DNA of 64,000 nt. It comes from an uncultured Alphaproteobacteria bacterium (GTDB taxonomy: Bacteria > Pseudomonadota > Alphaproteobacteria > Rs-D84). The notes under the pieces are model-generated. The model saw only the letters and a list, made by a program, of their open reading frames with translations, did no database searches and had not been told where the DNA came from. This document shows, one piece after another, positions 1-8,608 of this stretch; the first letter of the stretch is position 1, and each line of letters starts with the position of its first letter. The translations under genes were made by a program, and so were the position numbers. The DNA lies in NCBI GenBank assembly GCA_905233975.1, contig CAJOGD010000004.1, positions 1 through 64,000 of the forward strand, in the 5' to 3' direction.

Positions 1-17
1 GTGGGGTCGCGCCATGA
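1..17 (+). CDS. 3' end of a probable DGR target gene (end of the variable repeat), partial
   Basis: Bases 1-10 (gtggggtcgc) are identical to 363-372 at the end of the template repeat, and the sequences diverge right after. Kept in the template frame, bases 3-17 read Gly-Val-Ala-Pro after a Gly and then TGA at 15-17. A diversified gene normally ends at or just after its variable repeat, so this is probably the last few codons of the target gene, with the rest upstream of the window. The match is only 10 bases, so the call rests on frame, stop codon and location together. Confidence 0.45.
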
Positions 18-75
18 TGTCACGTAATGCGATTGGGGCCCCGAAAAACATGAAATGTTTTTTGGGGGCGGAAAT

Positions 76-184
76 GTGGCGCGCATGCGCCACCGCCCAC
101 AAAATGCCAACGGCATTTTTTGGGCCGTTTGGCCCCCTTGCCATGGGGAAGGGGGAGTATGGTTTCCCGGGTAAAACCGGGAAA
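76..184. repeat. Cluster of perfect hairpins downstream of the DGR target
   Basis: Four perfect inverted repeats lie here: gtggcgc/gcgccac with a 4-nt loop (76-93), aaaatgcc/ggcatttt followed by a T run (101-121, terminator-like), gggcc/ggccc with a 4-nt loop (122-135), and tttcccgg/ccgggaaa (163-184). GC-rich hairpins with 4-nt loops are known next to the variable repeat in some DGRs, where they help target recognition. The first one fits that description, although it sits about 60 bases after the stop. The second may simply terminate the target transcript. Confidence 0.5.
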
Positions 185-204
185 AAGGGTGTGTCGCCGT
201 TTAC

Positions 205-372
205 AGTTGCGCGCTTGCCGTTGTCTTATGATGTCGGGACTGCGGTCTCGCCCTGGGTGTTCAACAACACGAACAGCTCGGCCGGCAATTGTGCACTCAA
301 CTGCGCGAACAACTGCGCGAACAACGTTCGGAACAACGCTCGTTTTCGCGGGGCGGTGTTCGGTGGGGTCGC
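205..372 (+). other. DGR template repeat (TR)
   Basis: In one frame, codons between 262 and 334 are mostly AAC or AAT: about eleven Asn codons in 25, in doublets separated by Cys, Ala, Arg or Val codons. This is the hallmark of a DGR template, where adenines are the bases mutagenised during reverse transcription and AAY codons cannot mutate to stops. The A-poor ends (before 262 and after 335) would be the constant flanks. The 3' boundary at about 372 is set by the match to bases 1-10. The 5' boundary is a guess because the variable copy is outside the window. The frame is open from position 14, but I do not treat that as a gene. Confidence 0.65.
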
Positions 373-647
373 TCCTTTGGTCACTTTACGATCAAAGAAA
401 TCGTTTCGCCAACCTGTGGGACAAAGTGCGTAGGCACTTTTCGGATGGCATTTCATCCGGTTTGGAAATGCCTTGGTGACATCAAAGGCGGGGCGGCATA
501 ACCTGGACGATGACGGACGGAAACGTATGGGTCCGTTCCGGCCGGCCAAATACAAAACGCAGGGGATGTTTGGGCCAGTAGTTTGTTCTGTATCGTGACG
601 AACACCCACAACATCCGATTAGTGTAAGTGGGGGAACGAGAGAGAAA
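373..647 (+). other. Structured TR-to-RT spacer
   Basis: No convincing gene is present. The stretch contains strong local stems: aaagtgc/gcacttt around 423-440 and ggcattt/aaatgcc around 448-475. In the Bordetella phage DGR the RNA just downstream of TR is needed for cDNA synthesis, so this may be the corresponding RNA segment. A TTAGTGTAAGTG repeat (619-630), found at many gene borders in this window, lies just before the accessory gene. Confidence 0.4.
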
Positions 648-980
648 ATGACACTTGATGAAATTAATAATCTTGCAGGGGGCGATTGCCCGCGGTTTTC
701 GGTCTTTGCGCATGACCAATTGCCGATGCCCGGGGTGAAAAAGCACCTTAACGAGATTCTTAATCGCGAAATTCGTGTCGTGGATTTCAAAATAAAAAAA
801 TCAAAACATCGTGTCGGAACGGATTGTATGCAAATTCAATTTATTTTGGACGGCGAAGTTTGCGTAAGTTTCACCGGCAGCACCGTTTTGATGGACCAAG
901 TTCAGGCCGCAAAGATGAATGGCTGTATGCCTTTTTGCGGGACCGTTGTTAAAATCGATAAATATTTTTCTTTTTCATAA
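648..980 (+). CDS. Small DGR-associated protein, phage-like, unknown function
   Basis: 110 aa, start preceded by a purine-rich site (acgagagaga). The stop overlaps the RT start by one base (TAATG), so the two are translationally linked. It has no signal peptide and is not an Avd-type four-helix protein: the sequence is mostly beta-like. The centre reads I-Q-F-I-L-D-G-E-V-C-V-S-F-T-G-S, followed by a V-L-M-D-Q-V helix and a P-F-C-G-T-V-V-K strand. That layout resembles small single-domain phage proteins of unknown function (from memory, not searched). Its place between TR and RT suggests an accessory role in retrohoming, which is an inference. Confidence 0.6.
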   Translation: MTLDEINNLAGGDCPRFSVFAHDQLPMPGVKKHLNEILNREIRVVDFKIKKSKHRVGTDCMQIQFILDGEVCVSFTGSTVLMDQVQAAKMNGCMPFCGTVVKIDKYFSFS

Positions 981-2020
981 TGAAGACGTATAAAAACCTT
1001 TGGGAACAATTTATTTCGGTGGAAAATTTCGAATTGGCCGCGCGACGCGCCGTCAAAAGTAAAAAGGCCAAGAATGTTGTGCGACGGTTCTTGCGCCACA
1101 AAGATGAATTGTTGGAAAAACTGCGCGCGAAATTGATTGCCGGAACGTTTAAGACATCGGCGTATAAAACGTTCACTATTTACGAACCGAAACAGCGCGT
1201 CATTTATAAATTGCCACTTTATCCCGACCATGTGTTGCATCATGCGCTGATAAATATTTTGGGACCAATTTGGCAAAAATTGTTTATTCGCGATTCGTTT
1301 GCCTGTATCCCCGGGCGTGGGTTGCATGCCGCGTCAAAGCGGACCATGGATTTCGTGCGGCGGAATAAATATGTGCTGCAATGCGATATTCGAAAGTTCT
1401 ATCCAAGTATCGATCATGACAAAATGATGCAGATAATTGCGCATAAAATCCACGACCGGCGAATTTTGCGGATTTTGAATGAAATAGTGCGGTCGGTAGG
1501 GGGACAAACAAATTTGCCGATTGGAAACCTGACCAGTCAATGGATGGGCAATGTTTATATGAATGAACTTGACCGATTCGTAAAACAGAATTTGCATTGG
1601 CGTGATTATATTCGGTATTGCGATGATTTCTGTCTTTATGGGAACGATGTGCGCGCGATTAAGGCGGCCGCCGTTAAAATTCGCGACTTTGTTGAACGGG
1701 AATTGAAAATGATTTTTTCACACAGTGTTATACATCGAACTGTGTCGGGCATTAGTTTTGTGGGATACAGGCATTTTAAAAAATTTATATTGCTGCGGCG
1801 TGTGTCTGCGCAAAAAATCAAACGCAGAATTTGCAACATAATTAAATATTCTGATGTGGGCGAACATTCGATTGGCCAGGTCGCCGCCGCATATGGTTGG
1901 TCAAAGTGGGCGTGCTGTTATAACTGGCGCAGGGCATATTTGGGCGCCGCAAAAGAAACGTCGTCGAATGTCGAAGTTTTCATGCGCGAAAGACTTGTGC
2001 GCGAAGAAATATTCGTATGA
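980..2020 (+). CDS. DGR-type reverse transcriptase
   Basis: 346 aa RNA-directed DNA polymerase. Motifs are in order: C-D-I-R-K-F-Y-P-S-I-D (about 135-145, first catalytic Asp), L-P-I-G-N-L-T-S-Q (179-187) and I-R-Y-C-D-D-F (211-217, the YxDD active site). The IGxxxSQ form, instead of the QGxxxSP of group II intron and retron enzymes, is the recognised DGR signature. No maturase or endonuclease domain follows, and the length is typical for DGR enzymes. It should copy the TR RNA at 205-372 with adenine mutagenesis and replace the target gene's variable repeat. The gene ends two bases from the convergent permease gene. Confidence 0.9.
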   Translation: MKTYKNLWEQFISVENFELAARRAVKSKKAKNVVRRFLRHKDELLEKLRAKLIAGTFKTSAYKTFTIYEPKQRVIYKLPLYPDHVLHHALINILGPIWQKLFIRDSFACIPGRGLHAASKRTMDFVRRNKYVLQCDIRKFYPSIDHDKMMQIIAHKIHDRRILRILNEIVRSVGGQTNLPIGNLTSQWMGNVYMNELDRFVKQNLHWRDYIRYCDDFCLYGNDVRAIKAAAVKIRDFVERELKMIFSHSVIHRTVSGISFVGYRHFKKFILLRRVSAQKIKRRICNIIKYSDVGEHSIGQVAAAYGWSKWACCYNWRRAYLGAAKETSSNVEVFMRERLVREEIFV

Positions 2021-2021
2021 C

Positions 2022-3059
2022 TTATTCACCGTTTTTGTCGGGGATTTTGCCGTCGGTCGAAAGCAAGATTGCTATCCAGCGCGTCGAATCAAACTGGGCC
2101 GTTATGATGAATACCGCCACGAGTAATGGAACACTGAAAAACATGCCGGCGACGCCCCATATCAAACCCCAAAACACCAGGTTTATTAATATCGCAAGTG
2201 TCGAAAGGTTTAATGTTTTCCCCGTAAGTTTTGGTTCGATGATGTTGCCAAATACTATTTGCAGGCCGATTAATCCCATGGCGAGCAAAACCAATTCGTT
2301 CAATGTTGCGCCGGATATTGCGCCGAACAATATCGGCAGTCCGCATCCGATAATCGCGCCGATGGTCGGAATATAACTTAAGATAAATATTGCAAACGCC
2401 CATACGCCCGCGAATTCAAGTCCCAATATCCACATCCATGCGTATGAAATCAGGCCGGTGATTGCGGACACAAGTGTCTTCATGAATAAATATTTTTTCA
2501 TGTTTTCATCAATGCTGTTGATGATATAGCGCATTTTTTTGCTGTTGTTCTTGTTCGGGAAAAGTTGCGCAAATTTTTTGTGAAATGTGCTCTGTTCCAC
2601 AAACATGAATATCATGTACACAATGACCATGCCCATTGATGTCGCAAGTTTCGCAACCGATGAACCGATGCTGGATACGATTGTCGTTATGTTCGGCAGG
2701 GCGATACTGGTTATATCTATGTCCAATGTATATGATATGTAGTTCCAAAGGCCGTTAAGGCTTGCCTGGATTTCCGGTAATGCGACCAACAGTTCGCTGA
2801 ACATCGGGCGAACGCGTGTGATGAATATGTATATCAATCCGACAAATGTCGCGACAGATAAAACGTGCGATAGTAAATTAAATAGTCGGTCCGAAATTGT
2901 GCAACCGTCGTCCGCGCACGCGGGGAAAAGTTTGCGATAATATGTCGCCGTCGCATTCACCAAGTACCATAAAAATGTCGCGACAAGCAGTGGGATAAAT
3001 ATCGAACTGCCAATCCATAAAATGAATACAAATGCGGCAAATAAAATAAGTCCGTTCAT
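2022..3059 (-). CDS. AI-2E/PerM family transporter
   Basis: 345 aa polytopic inner-membrane protein. It begins with two close hydrophobic segments (residues 1-32), has a soluble periplasmic-type stretch in the first half, and then several helices after residue 150, including the G-x-x-P-x-x-x-G-A-I region usual in this family. Family members export small molecules or ions, and the substrate cannot be told from sequence. It is the last gene of the minus-strand suf operon, 22 bp after sufC, with an AAGGT site before the start. Convergent with the DGR RT. Confidence 0.8.
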   Translation of the reverse strand: MNGLILFAAFVFILWIGSSIFIPLLVATFLWYLVNATATYYRKLFPACADDGCTISDRLFNLLSHVLSVATFVGLIYIFITRVRPMFSELLVALPEIQASLNGLWNYISYTLDIDITSIALPNITTIVSSIGSSVAKLATSMGMVIVYMIFMFVEQSTFHKKFAQLFPNKNNSKKMRYIINSIDENMKKYLFMKTLVSAITGLISYAWMWILGLEFAGVWAFAIFILSYIPTIGAIIGCGLPILFGAISGATLNELVLLAMGLIGLQIVFGNIIEPKLTGKTLNLSTLAILINLVFWGLIWGVAGMFFSVPLLVAVFIITAQFDSTRWIAILLSTDGKIPDKNGE

Positions 3060-3081
3060 GGGCGATACCTTTTTTGTTATA

Positions 3082-3762
3082 CTATTCTATCATAACTTTG
3101 CCGTTTGATAAAGTAGTTGTATGCGTTGGCGAGATTAAATCTGTAAAATTTTGTTGGTGACTTATGAAAACAAATGTTGTGTCGGGCATAGATTTTATCA
3201 CCGTTGCAATTTGTGCCTGGGTCGCCGCGTCCGCACCGGAATCCGGTTCGTCCAAAATCGCAAGTTTCGGGTTTGTTAAAATAAGGCGCAATAACATTAT
3301 GCGCTTTCTTTCGCCGCCGGAAAATCCGACGTTCACCGAACGGTTTAACCATTCGCGCGGTATGTTTAATATGTCGCGCGCGCTTTCAAGTTGTTCGATA
3401 AATTCCGCCATCGGCAAATCGCGGCCTGTTTGAAAATGATGATGCGCCGCCGCAGAATGTTTAAGCAGACTTGTTATCGTAAGACCCGCAATTTCAGGAA
3501 CATTTTGTGTGCCGGTGAAAATTCCCATCAGTGCGCGCGCCGTTGCGTTTTCATTCGTTATGTTACGGTCGTCAAAAATAATTTCGCCGCGGTCAATTTT
3601 GTATGTCGGGTTTCCGGATATCGCGCCGACCAATGTCGATTTGCCCGAACCGTTGTGGCCACAGATTAAATGGCGCGCGCCGCGTTCAACACTTATATTA
3701 ATGTCTGATAATAAATTTTTGTCGCCAAAAGAAACACAAAGGTTTTTTATTTCCAATATCAT
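3082..3762 (-). CDS. sufC: Fe-S cluster assembly ATPase SufC
   Basis: 226 aa ABC-type ATPase of the SUF scaffold complex. Walker A G-H-N-G-S-G-K-S-T (35-43), signature F-S-G-G-E (147-151), Walker B L-A-I-L-D-E-P-D-S-G (167-176) and H-loop His at about 202 are all present. The D-E-P-D-S-G form and the short length are typical for SufC. The start overlaps the end of sufB by four bases, so the two are co-translated. It energises Fe-S cluster building on SufB. No SufD, SufS or SufE gene lies in this window. Confidence 0.95.
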   Translation of the reverse strand: MILEIKNLCVSFGDKNLLSDINISVERGARHLICGHNGSGKSTLVGAISGNPTYKIDRGEIIFDDRNITNENATARALMGIFTGTQNVPEIAGLTITSLLKHSAAAHHHFQTGRDLPMAEFIEQLESARDILNIPREWLNRSVNVGFSGGERKRIMLLRLILTNPKLAILDEPDSGADAATQAQIATVIKSMPDTTFVFISHQQNFTDLISPTHTTTLSNGKVMIE

Positions 3763-5108
3763 TTCGTTCCCCCGTTGGTGTTTGAAAGTGCCATTTGTAT
3801 AAGTTGTCGCGATTCAACCAAAAACTCCATCGGTAATCGCGACAAAATTGGTGTTGCGGTTGCCCCGATAATCAGCGCCGTTGCGGTGTCTGTATCAATG
3901 CCCGCCATGTTCAGGTAATTTAATTGTGCGGCGTCGATGGAACCGGTTGATGCCTCGTGCGTTTGGATATTGTCGCTGTTGTCATAAACTATGTTGGGCA
4001 TGGCGTTTGTGGTGGCGGTGTCGCCGATAATTCGCGTGTCGCACTTTGATACGTTTTTGCCGCCATGTCCCGAAAAGTTAACCAAACTGCGGAATGTTTG
4101 GCGCGACCAATCGAGTGCGACACCATATGATAATATGTTTGACGTTGTGTTGTCGCCAATGTGCAACATTTTTGTTCCGGTGTCTGATTGCTGGCCGCCG
4201 CGTGTTATGGTTAATGAATAAAAATCACTTGCCGAACCGTTGCCGTATAATATGGTCGATGGGTATTTCCATGTCATAGCGGATCCAACCTCGAACTGGG
4301 TCCAATCAAGACGCGCGTTGGTATAACATTTCCCGCGTTTGGTGACGAAGTTCAAAATGCCGGTGTTGTTATATTCGCCGGGCTTGGGCGCGTCGCCCGC
4401 GTGCCAGTTTTGGACCGTTGCGTATTTTACGTGCGCGTCGTCATGCACGATGATTTCAACAACCCCGCTGTGCAGTTGATGATTCGGGCGACGCGGTGCA
4501 CTGCAGCCCTCCATATAACTTAATTTCGAACCGGTGTCCGCGATAATAAGTGTGCGTTCAAATTGTCCGATTTTTGCGGTTTCAATTCTAAAATAACTTG
4601 CAAGGTCAATTGGGCATTCGGTGTGTGGCGGAATATATACAAAGGTTCCGTCTGAAAAAACGGCCGAATTTAATGCTGCAAAAAAGTTGTCGGTTGGTGG
4701 AACAACCGTCCCAAGGTATTTCCTGACCAAATCTGGGTATTCCAAAACCGCGCGTGAAAAGGGCAGAAAGATGATTCCGCGTGACGCAAGTTCCGCCGTA
4801 TATGATGTGTGGACGGATTCGCTATCGATGACCGTATCTGTTGCCATGCCAAGTAATGCGCGCTGTTCAGATTCCGGCAATCCCATTTTTTCGTATGTGT
4901 TTTTTAGGTCGCTGTTATCTATGTGGCCGGGTGCGTTGTAATAGTTTAATGCGTTGTAATCTATTGGTGCATAATCTATTTCGCCCCAATGTGGTTCGGA
5001 CATTTTTTTCCACGCGTCAAATGCCGCAAGGCGCCAATCTGTCAACCATTTGGGTTCATGACGTTGATTTGATATGTCGCGAATAAGTTCGGTGGATAGT
5101 GCCGTCAT
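3759..5108 (-). CDS. sufB: Fe-S cluster assembly scaffold SufB
   Basis: 449 aa beta-helix scaffold of the SUF complex, near full family length. Diagnostic stretches are G-I-I-F-L-P, D-G-T-F-V-Y-I-P, S-Y-M-E-G-C-S-A-P and the C-terminal M-P-N-I-V-Y-D-N-S-D segment. The Y-M-E-G-C-S-A-P block is the SufB (not SufD) signature. It overlaps sufC (3762) and the upstream membrane gene (5105-5108) by four bases each, so all are in one operon. With no SufD visible, a SufB2-SufC2 complex is possible, but a sufD elsewhere cannot be excluded. Confidence 0.95.
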   Translation of the reverse strand: MTALSTELIRDISNQRHEPKWLTDWRLAAFDAWKKMSEPHWGEIDYAPIDYNALNYYNAPGHIDNSDLKNTYEKMGLPESEQRALLGMATDTVIDSESVHTSYTAELASRGIIFLPFSRAVLEYPDLVRKYLGTVVPPTDNFFAALNSAVFSDGTFVYIPPHTECPIDLASYFRIETAKIGQFERTLIIADTGSKLSYMEGCSAPRRPNHQLHSGVVEIIVHDDAHVKYATVQNWHAGDAPKPGEYNNTGILNFVTKRGKCYTNARLDWTQFEVGSAMTWKYPSTILYGNGSASDFYSLTITRGGQQSDTGTKMLHIGDNTTSNILSYGVALDWSRQTFRSLVNFSGHGGKNVSKCDTRIIGDTATTNAMPNIVYDNSDNIQTHEASTGSIDAAQLNYLNMAGIDTDTATALIIGATATPILSRLPMEFLVESRQLIQMALSNTNGGTK

Positions 5109-5656
5109 TTAGCGTTTTCGTCCATGGTTGCAAGCTGATACGCCTGGGTAAAAAATGTCAGCGATTGCCCAAGCAATCCGTTTAGAAAAGTTGTTGCCAA
5201 AATCCCGTCTGGTTCGGTCGCGTTTAAATTATCAAGTAATTTTTCGGCACGCGACATGTAATTTGAAACATTGCGTCGTACGTTTGCGTCAAGTTTTATT
5301 GCACGTCGCAACTTTTCCATAACAAATGGATTTTTTGCATATTCGTCCAACATTCCGCCAAGCGTTCGCCAAAGTGGGTGTTCGGACGTGTTGCGTGGCA
5401 TTATGTCCAACGTGGCCAAAATTGGGATAAGGTTTTGTAATAAATCTTGGTATATCATTTCGGCGTGTTCCGCCACCGCGTTTGTTGCGGACTTGTTTTT
5501 TAGCGTGTTTTGCATTTTAATGATGACGTCGTGCATGTGCGAAATATTTTTTTCAAGTGTATTTATGTGCCTGGTCATGGTGATACCTATTGTCATCACA
5601 ATCATGCAAATAACAAATAAAATTCCAAAACATATTGATATTATTATAAAATCCAT
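5105..5656 (-). CDS. Single-pass membrane protein with coiled coil, first gene of the suf operon
   Basis: 183 aa, not recognised. I place the start at 5656, where GGGGGAAAG sits just upstream of ATG; a longer frame begins at 5716 but has no such site. Residues 2-27 form one strong membrane helix, followed by a His- and Met-rich helical stretch (about 28-60) and a soluble helical domain. The stop overlaps the sufB start by four bases. Tight coupling to sufBC suggests a link to Fe-S assembly or its membrane location, but that is inference. Confidence 0.75.
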   Translation of the reverse strand: MDFIIISICFGILFVICMIVMTIGITMTRHINTLEKNISHMHDVIIKMQNTLKNKSATNAVAEHAEMIYQDLLQNLIPILATLDIMPRNTSEHPLWRTLGGMLDEYAKNPFVMEKLRRAIKLDANVRRNVSNYMSRAEKLLDNLNATEPDGILATTFLNGLLGQSLTFFTQAYQLATMDENAK

Positions 5657-5833
5657 TTTCTTTCCCCCTTTGGTCCACGAATAGAGTATAACATACTTTT
5701 TTCGATTCGCTTGCATTGATGCAAAATAATTTTAAAAACCTTGGTGAAATACATTTTTAGGTCTTGCACAGATTCGGTCAAATTGTTATAATGCATGATA
5801 GAAGAAAGGAATTTTTCAAGGAAAGGAAGGTTT

Positions 5834-6907
5834 ATGTTTCGCAAAATTTTGATTGCTGCAATGCTTGCAACCGCCGCTGGCTATTGCTTTGCGGCGAATG
5901 CACTCGAACAGGTTGTGACGTCGGAGGTGTTCTATAAAGAAGATCGGGACGAACGCGAAGATTACGCGCAACAGAATAATGATTATTATGTTGAACAGTA
6001 TCAGGAAAATTATTATGAACAACCGTATGAATATCAATCGGTTGAATACGTCCAGCCCGTTATGCCACCGCGGCCGGTGAATGTTCCGGCGTGGCCGATC
6101 GGGTCCGAGGCTGATGTGACGGTTTCCTGTGCCGAAGGTGTGTGTTCTAAAAAAAGTCAGGCGGACAATATAAAGATTGTATCAAAAATCGGGTCTGATT
6201 TGGTTGTTGAAAATAACTTTAATTTGGCCACACGTGGGGCGCGCGATGGTGCGGGTTGGTCGGGTGGTGCAAATATGTTGCATGGTATGCCTATTCCAAC
6301 CGGGTTCGATAGCGAATGTATAAATGGCGCGGAAATGCCGTTGTTGCAACGCGAAGTGTTGGAAGACGATGGCGGAAATGTTTTGGCGGTTTCGCGCAGT
6401 GGTCGCAAGAAATGTGTTCGCTATGCCGACGGATATGATGCGTATTTGGCGCGGAACGGATTGGTTGAAAGAACGGCGAATGGCGATATTGTCACCGGCG
6501 GTGGTGTTATAACCGTTAACTCTGATGGTGTGGTTAGTGTTGTTAATAATGCGACGCCGGGCCAGGATACCGTCATTGTTTCCGGTGATTCCCAAATGGA
6601 AATTGCGGTTGATTTGTCCGCGGACGCGGAACCGGCGGTTTCGTTGCAAGACCAGGTGCGTTCTTGGGTCGTGGCAAGTGGCCAGACACTGCGCGAGGTG
6701 TTGCAATCGTGGTGTGATAAAGAAGGTTGGGATTTGGTGTGGACAACGTCGCGCGAATACCCCATAGAGGCAAGCGCGGTGTTCAAGGGACGGTTCGTTG
6801 ATGTTGCGTCGGCGGTTGTGCGTAATTTTGGACGTGCGATTCCGGTGCCGTATGCCAAGTTCTATAAGGGGAATCGTGTTTTGGTAATATCCACGACCGA
6901 AGATTAA
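5834..6907 (+). CDS. TcpQ-like type IVb pilus biogenesis protein
   Basis: 357 aa. I place the start at 5834, after AAGGAAGG, giving a clean signal peptide (M-F-R-K-I-L-I-A-A-M-L-A, cleavage after about A-N-A). A Tyr/Asn/Glu/Gln-rich linker follows (about 30-75). The C-terminal 90 residues (G-Q-T-L-R-E-V-L-Q-S-W-C, then W-D-L-V-W, then F-K-G-R-F) match the TcpQ/PilL C-terminal fold, which in Vibrio stabilises the pilus secretin. The secretin gene starts 23 bp downstream, which supports the role. Periplasmic. Confidence 0.8.
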   Translation: MFRKILIAAMLATAAGYCFAANALEQVVTSEVFYKEDRDEREDYAQQNNDYYVEQYQENYYEQPYEYQSVEYVQPVMPPRPVNVPAWPIGSEADVTVSCAEGVCSKKSQADNIKIVSKIGSDLVVENNFNLATRGARDGAGWSGGANMLHGMPIPTGFDSECINGAEMPLLQREVLEDDGGNVLAVSRSGRKKCVRYADGYDAYLARNGLVERTANGDIVTGGGVITVNSDGVVSVVNNATPGQDTVIVSGDSQMEIAVDLSADAEPAVSLQDQVRSWVVASGQTLREVLQSWCDKEGWDLVWTTSREYPIEASAVFKGRFVDVASAVVRNFGRAIPVPYAKFYKGNRVLVISTTED

Positions 6908-6930
6908 TATAATTGCAGGGAGATACACAA

Positions 6931-8556
6931 ATGATAAAGTCGTTTAAATTTTTTGTTGCATTGGGGCTTTTCGTGGCGGCGGCGGGTTGTGCAATGCAGA
7001 ATTCGGCCAAGGTTGCCGCGACGGTGGATAAAGATTTTGTTAATGTTTATGACGCCTTTGAAATGGCAAAGACCCCGCGTGCCAAGGTGACAAGTGGCGA
7101 TACAGTTTCTATGTCCGAAGGTGTATGGCTTGGCGGAAAATCTATGCTTGTTGAACACAAGAATAATTTGCCAAAACAATTTGAAACGGATGCCGGGGTC
7201 ACGATTTTGTTGAATGAACCGGTCACGTTGCAAGTTTTGGCGAATAGCATAAATTCAATTACGCGGATACCGGTGAAAATCGATAGTCAAATTGCGTCTG
7301 ATAAATTGAAAAAGACAATGAATGTTGCATATACTGGTAAATTGTCCGGCCTGTTATCCCAGGTTGCGACTGATTTAGATTTGCTTTGGTACTATGATAA
7401 AACGGCGATTGTTTTCTATGAAACGGAAACCAAGACATTTACATTGTATGCACTGGGGACCGATATATCGTATCAGTCTTCGGTTCAAACCGATGATGGC
7501 AATCAGGTTTATTTGGAAACAACGTTAAAAGAATGGGACGAAATTGAAAGCACGATTTCTTCGATTATTGGCAAGGCGGAAAATGCTAACTTTACGGTGT
7601 CGCGCAGTTTGGGAACAATAACGGTGACCGCACCACCGTCGGTGTTGGCGCGTGTCGGTGATTATATCGCCCGTCAAAACAGACGCCTTTCGCAATTGGT
7701 GACGATTGATGTAAAGGTGTTGCAGGTTTCAATTGCCAATGATTCCGGGTTCGGGTTGAACTTGGCGGCGGCAATTAATGCGGCGACCGGACTTAACGTT
7801 GTTGCAAATCCAAAGAATAATTTCTCGTCCCCAGAGGCCAGTGCTATAAATATTGCGGTTCTGTCGAATGAATTGTCGGGAATGACGGGGGCAACACATT
7901 TGGAAAATGGTGCAACTGTTTCGGGTGCATATACCAATGACCAAATAAACAATGGTTCGCTTTCGGGCATCGCGGGCAGTACGGCATTGATTCAGGCATT
8001 GGCAAAACAGGGCAAGGTTTCGTTGGTCACGAATGTTGGTGTGACAACGCGTAATAATCGTGTTGCGCCGGTTAATAATACCAAAAGCACCGGGTACATA
8101 AAACGATTCGAATCTCGTAATTTCACGACGGTTGAATCCAGTACCGTTGACCAAGATAGTTTGGAAACCGGTTTTTCGATGCAACTGTTGCCGAATATTT
8201 TGGAAAATGGCAAGATTTTGTTGCTGTTCCGTATGTCGGTGCGTGAATTGTTAAAGATGGCAAGTCAGACAATAGGTGAAGTGACGTTGCAATTGCCAGA
8301 GGTTGAAGAGCGCAGTTTCATGCAGGAAGTTATTATGGAATCCGGCCAAATGTTGGTTGTTTCCGGGTTTGAAAAGCAGTCGAATAATGATACGCGCTAT
8401 GGGCTTGGGGATCCGGACTTTATGTTGTTGTCGGGGTCGCGCGAAACGGCATCAACCCGCGATGTGTTGGTCGTTATGCTGACGCCCCAGGTTTTGGTTA
8501 GCCCGATGGATTCCGAACGAACGATTCAGCAACATTGGGGCGCCCCACTGAATTAA
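6931..8556 (+). CDS. pilN: Type IVb pilus secretin, PilN family lipoprotein
   Basis: 541 aa outer-membrane secretin. The start at 6931 follows GCAGGGAGAT. The signal peptide ends in a lipobox (V-A-A-A-G-C, Cys about 20), as in R64 PilN and TcpC. N-terminal ring domains occupy about 60-270. The C-terminal secretin domain includes V-D-V-K-V-L-Q-V (about 250), S-M-Q-L-L-P-N-I, and the closing M-L-V-V-S-G-F-E and V-V-M-L-T-P-Q-V-L-V. With the TcpQ-like gene it forms the outer-membrane exit of a type IVb pilus. The ATPase and platform genes are not in the window; a possible pilin is at 20779. Confidence 0.9.
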   Translation: MIKSFKFFVALGLFVAAAGCAMQNSAKVAATVDKDFVNVYDAFEMAKTPRAKVTSGDTVSMSEGVWLGGKSMLVEHKNNLPKQFETDAGVTILLNEPVTLQVLANSINSITRIPVKIDSQIASDKLKKTMNVAYTGKLSGLLSQVATDLDLLWYYDKTAIVFYETETKTFTLYALGTDISYQSSVQTDDGNQVYLETTLKEWDEIESTISSIIGKAENANFTVSRSLGTITVTAPPSVLARVGDYIARQNRRLSQLVTIDVKVLQVSIANDSGFGLNLAAAINAATGLNVVANPKNNFSSPEASAINIAVLSNELSGMTGATHLENGATVSGAYTNDQINNGSLSGIAGSTALIQALAKQGKVSLVTNVGVTTRNNRVAPVNNTKSTGYIKRFESRNFTTVESSTVDQDSLETGFSMQLLPNILENGKILLLFRMSVRELLKMASQTIGEVTLQLPEVEERSFMQEVIMESGQMLVVSGFEKQSNNDTRYGLGDPDFMLLSGSRETASTRDVLVVMLTPQVLVSPMDSERTIQQHWGAPLN

Positions 8557-8560
8557 AATT

Positions 8561-8586
8561 AAAAGACCACCGAATGGTGGTCTTTT
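8561..8586 (+). terminator. Intrinsic terminator of the pilus genes
   Basis: A perfect 11-bp stem (aaaagaccacc/ggtggtctttt) with a GAAT loop starts 4 bases after the secretin stop and ends in a T run. The A-rich 5' side lets it also serve the convergent gene at 8609. Confidence 0.85.
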
Positions 8587-8608
8587 AAATATGTGTCGGA
8601 TGAAACTT

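Noticed and set aside
14-433. 139-aa open frame over the template repeat
   Set aside because: The Asn-rich centre is what a DGR template gives in any open frame; no ribosome site, and the DGR layout explains it.
980-2020. Retron or group II intron RT
   Set aside because: IGxxxSQ form, no maturase or endonuclease domain and a TR upstream; no msr-msd-like RNA next to it.
6182-6928. 248-aa frame antisense to the TcpQ-like gene
   Set aside because: No RBS, rich in His/Arg/Asn as expected from an antisense frame of this gene.
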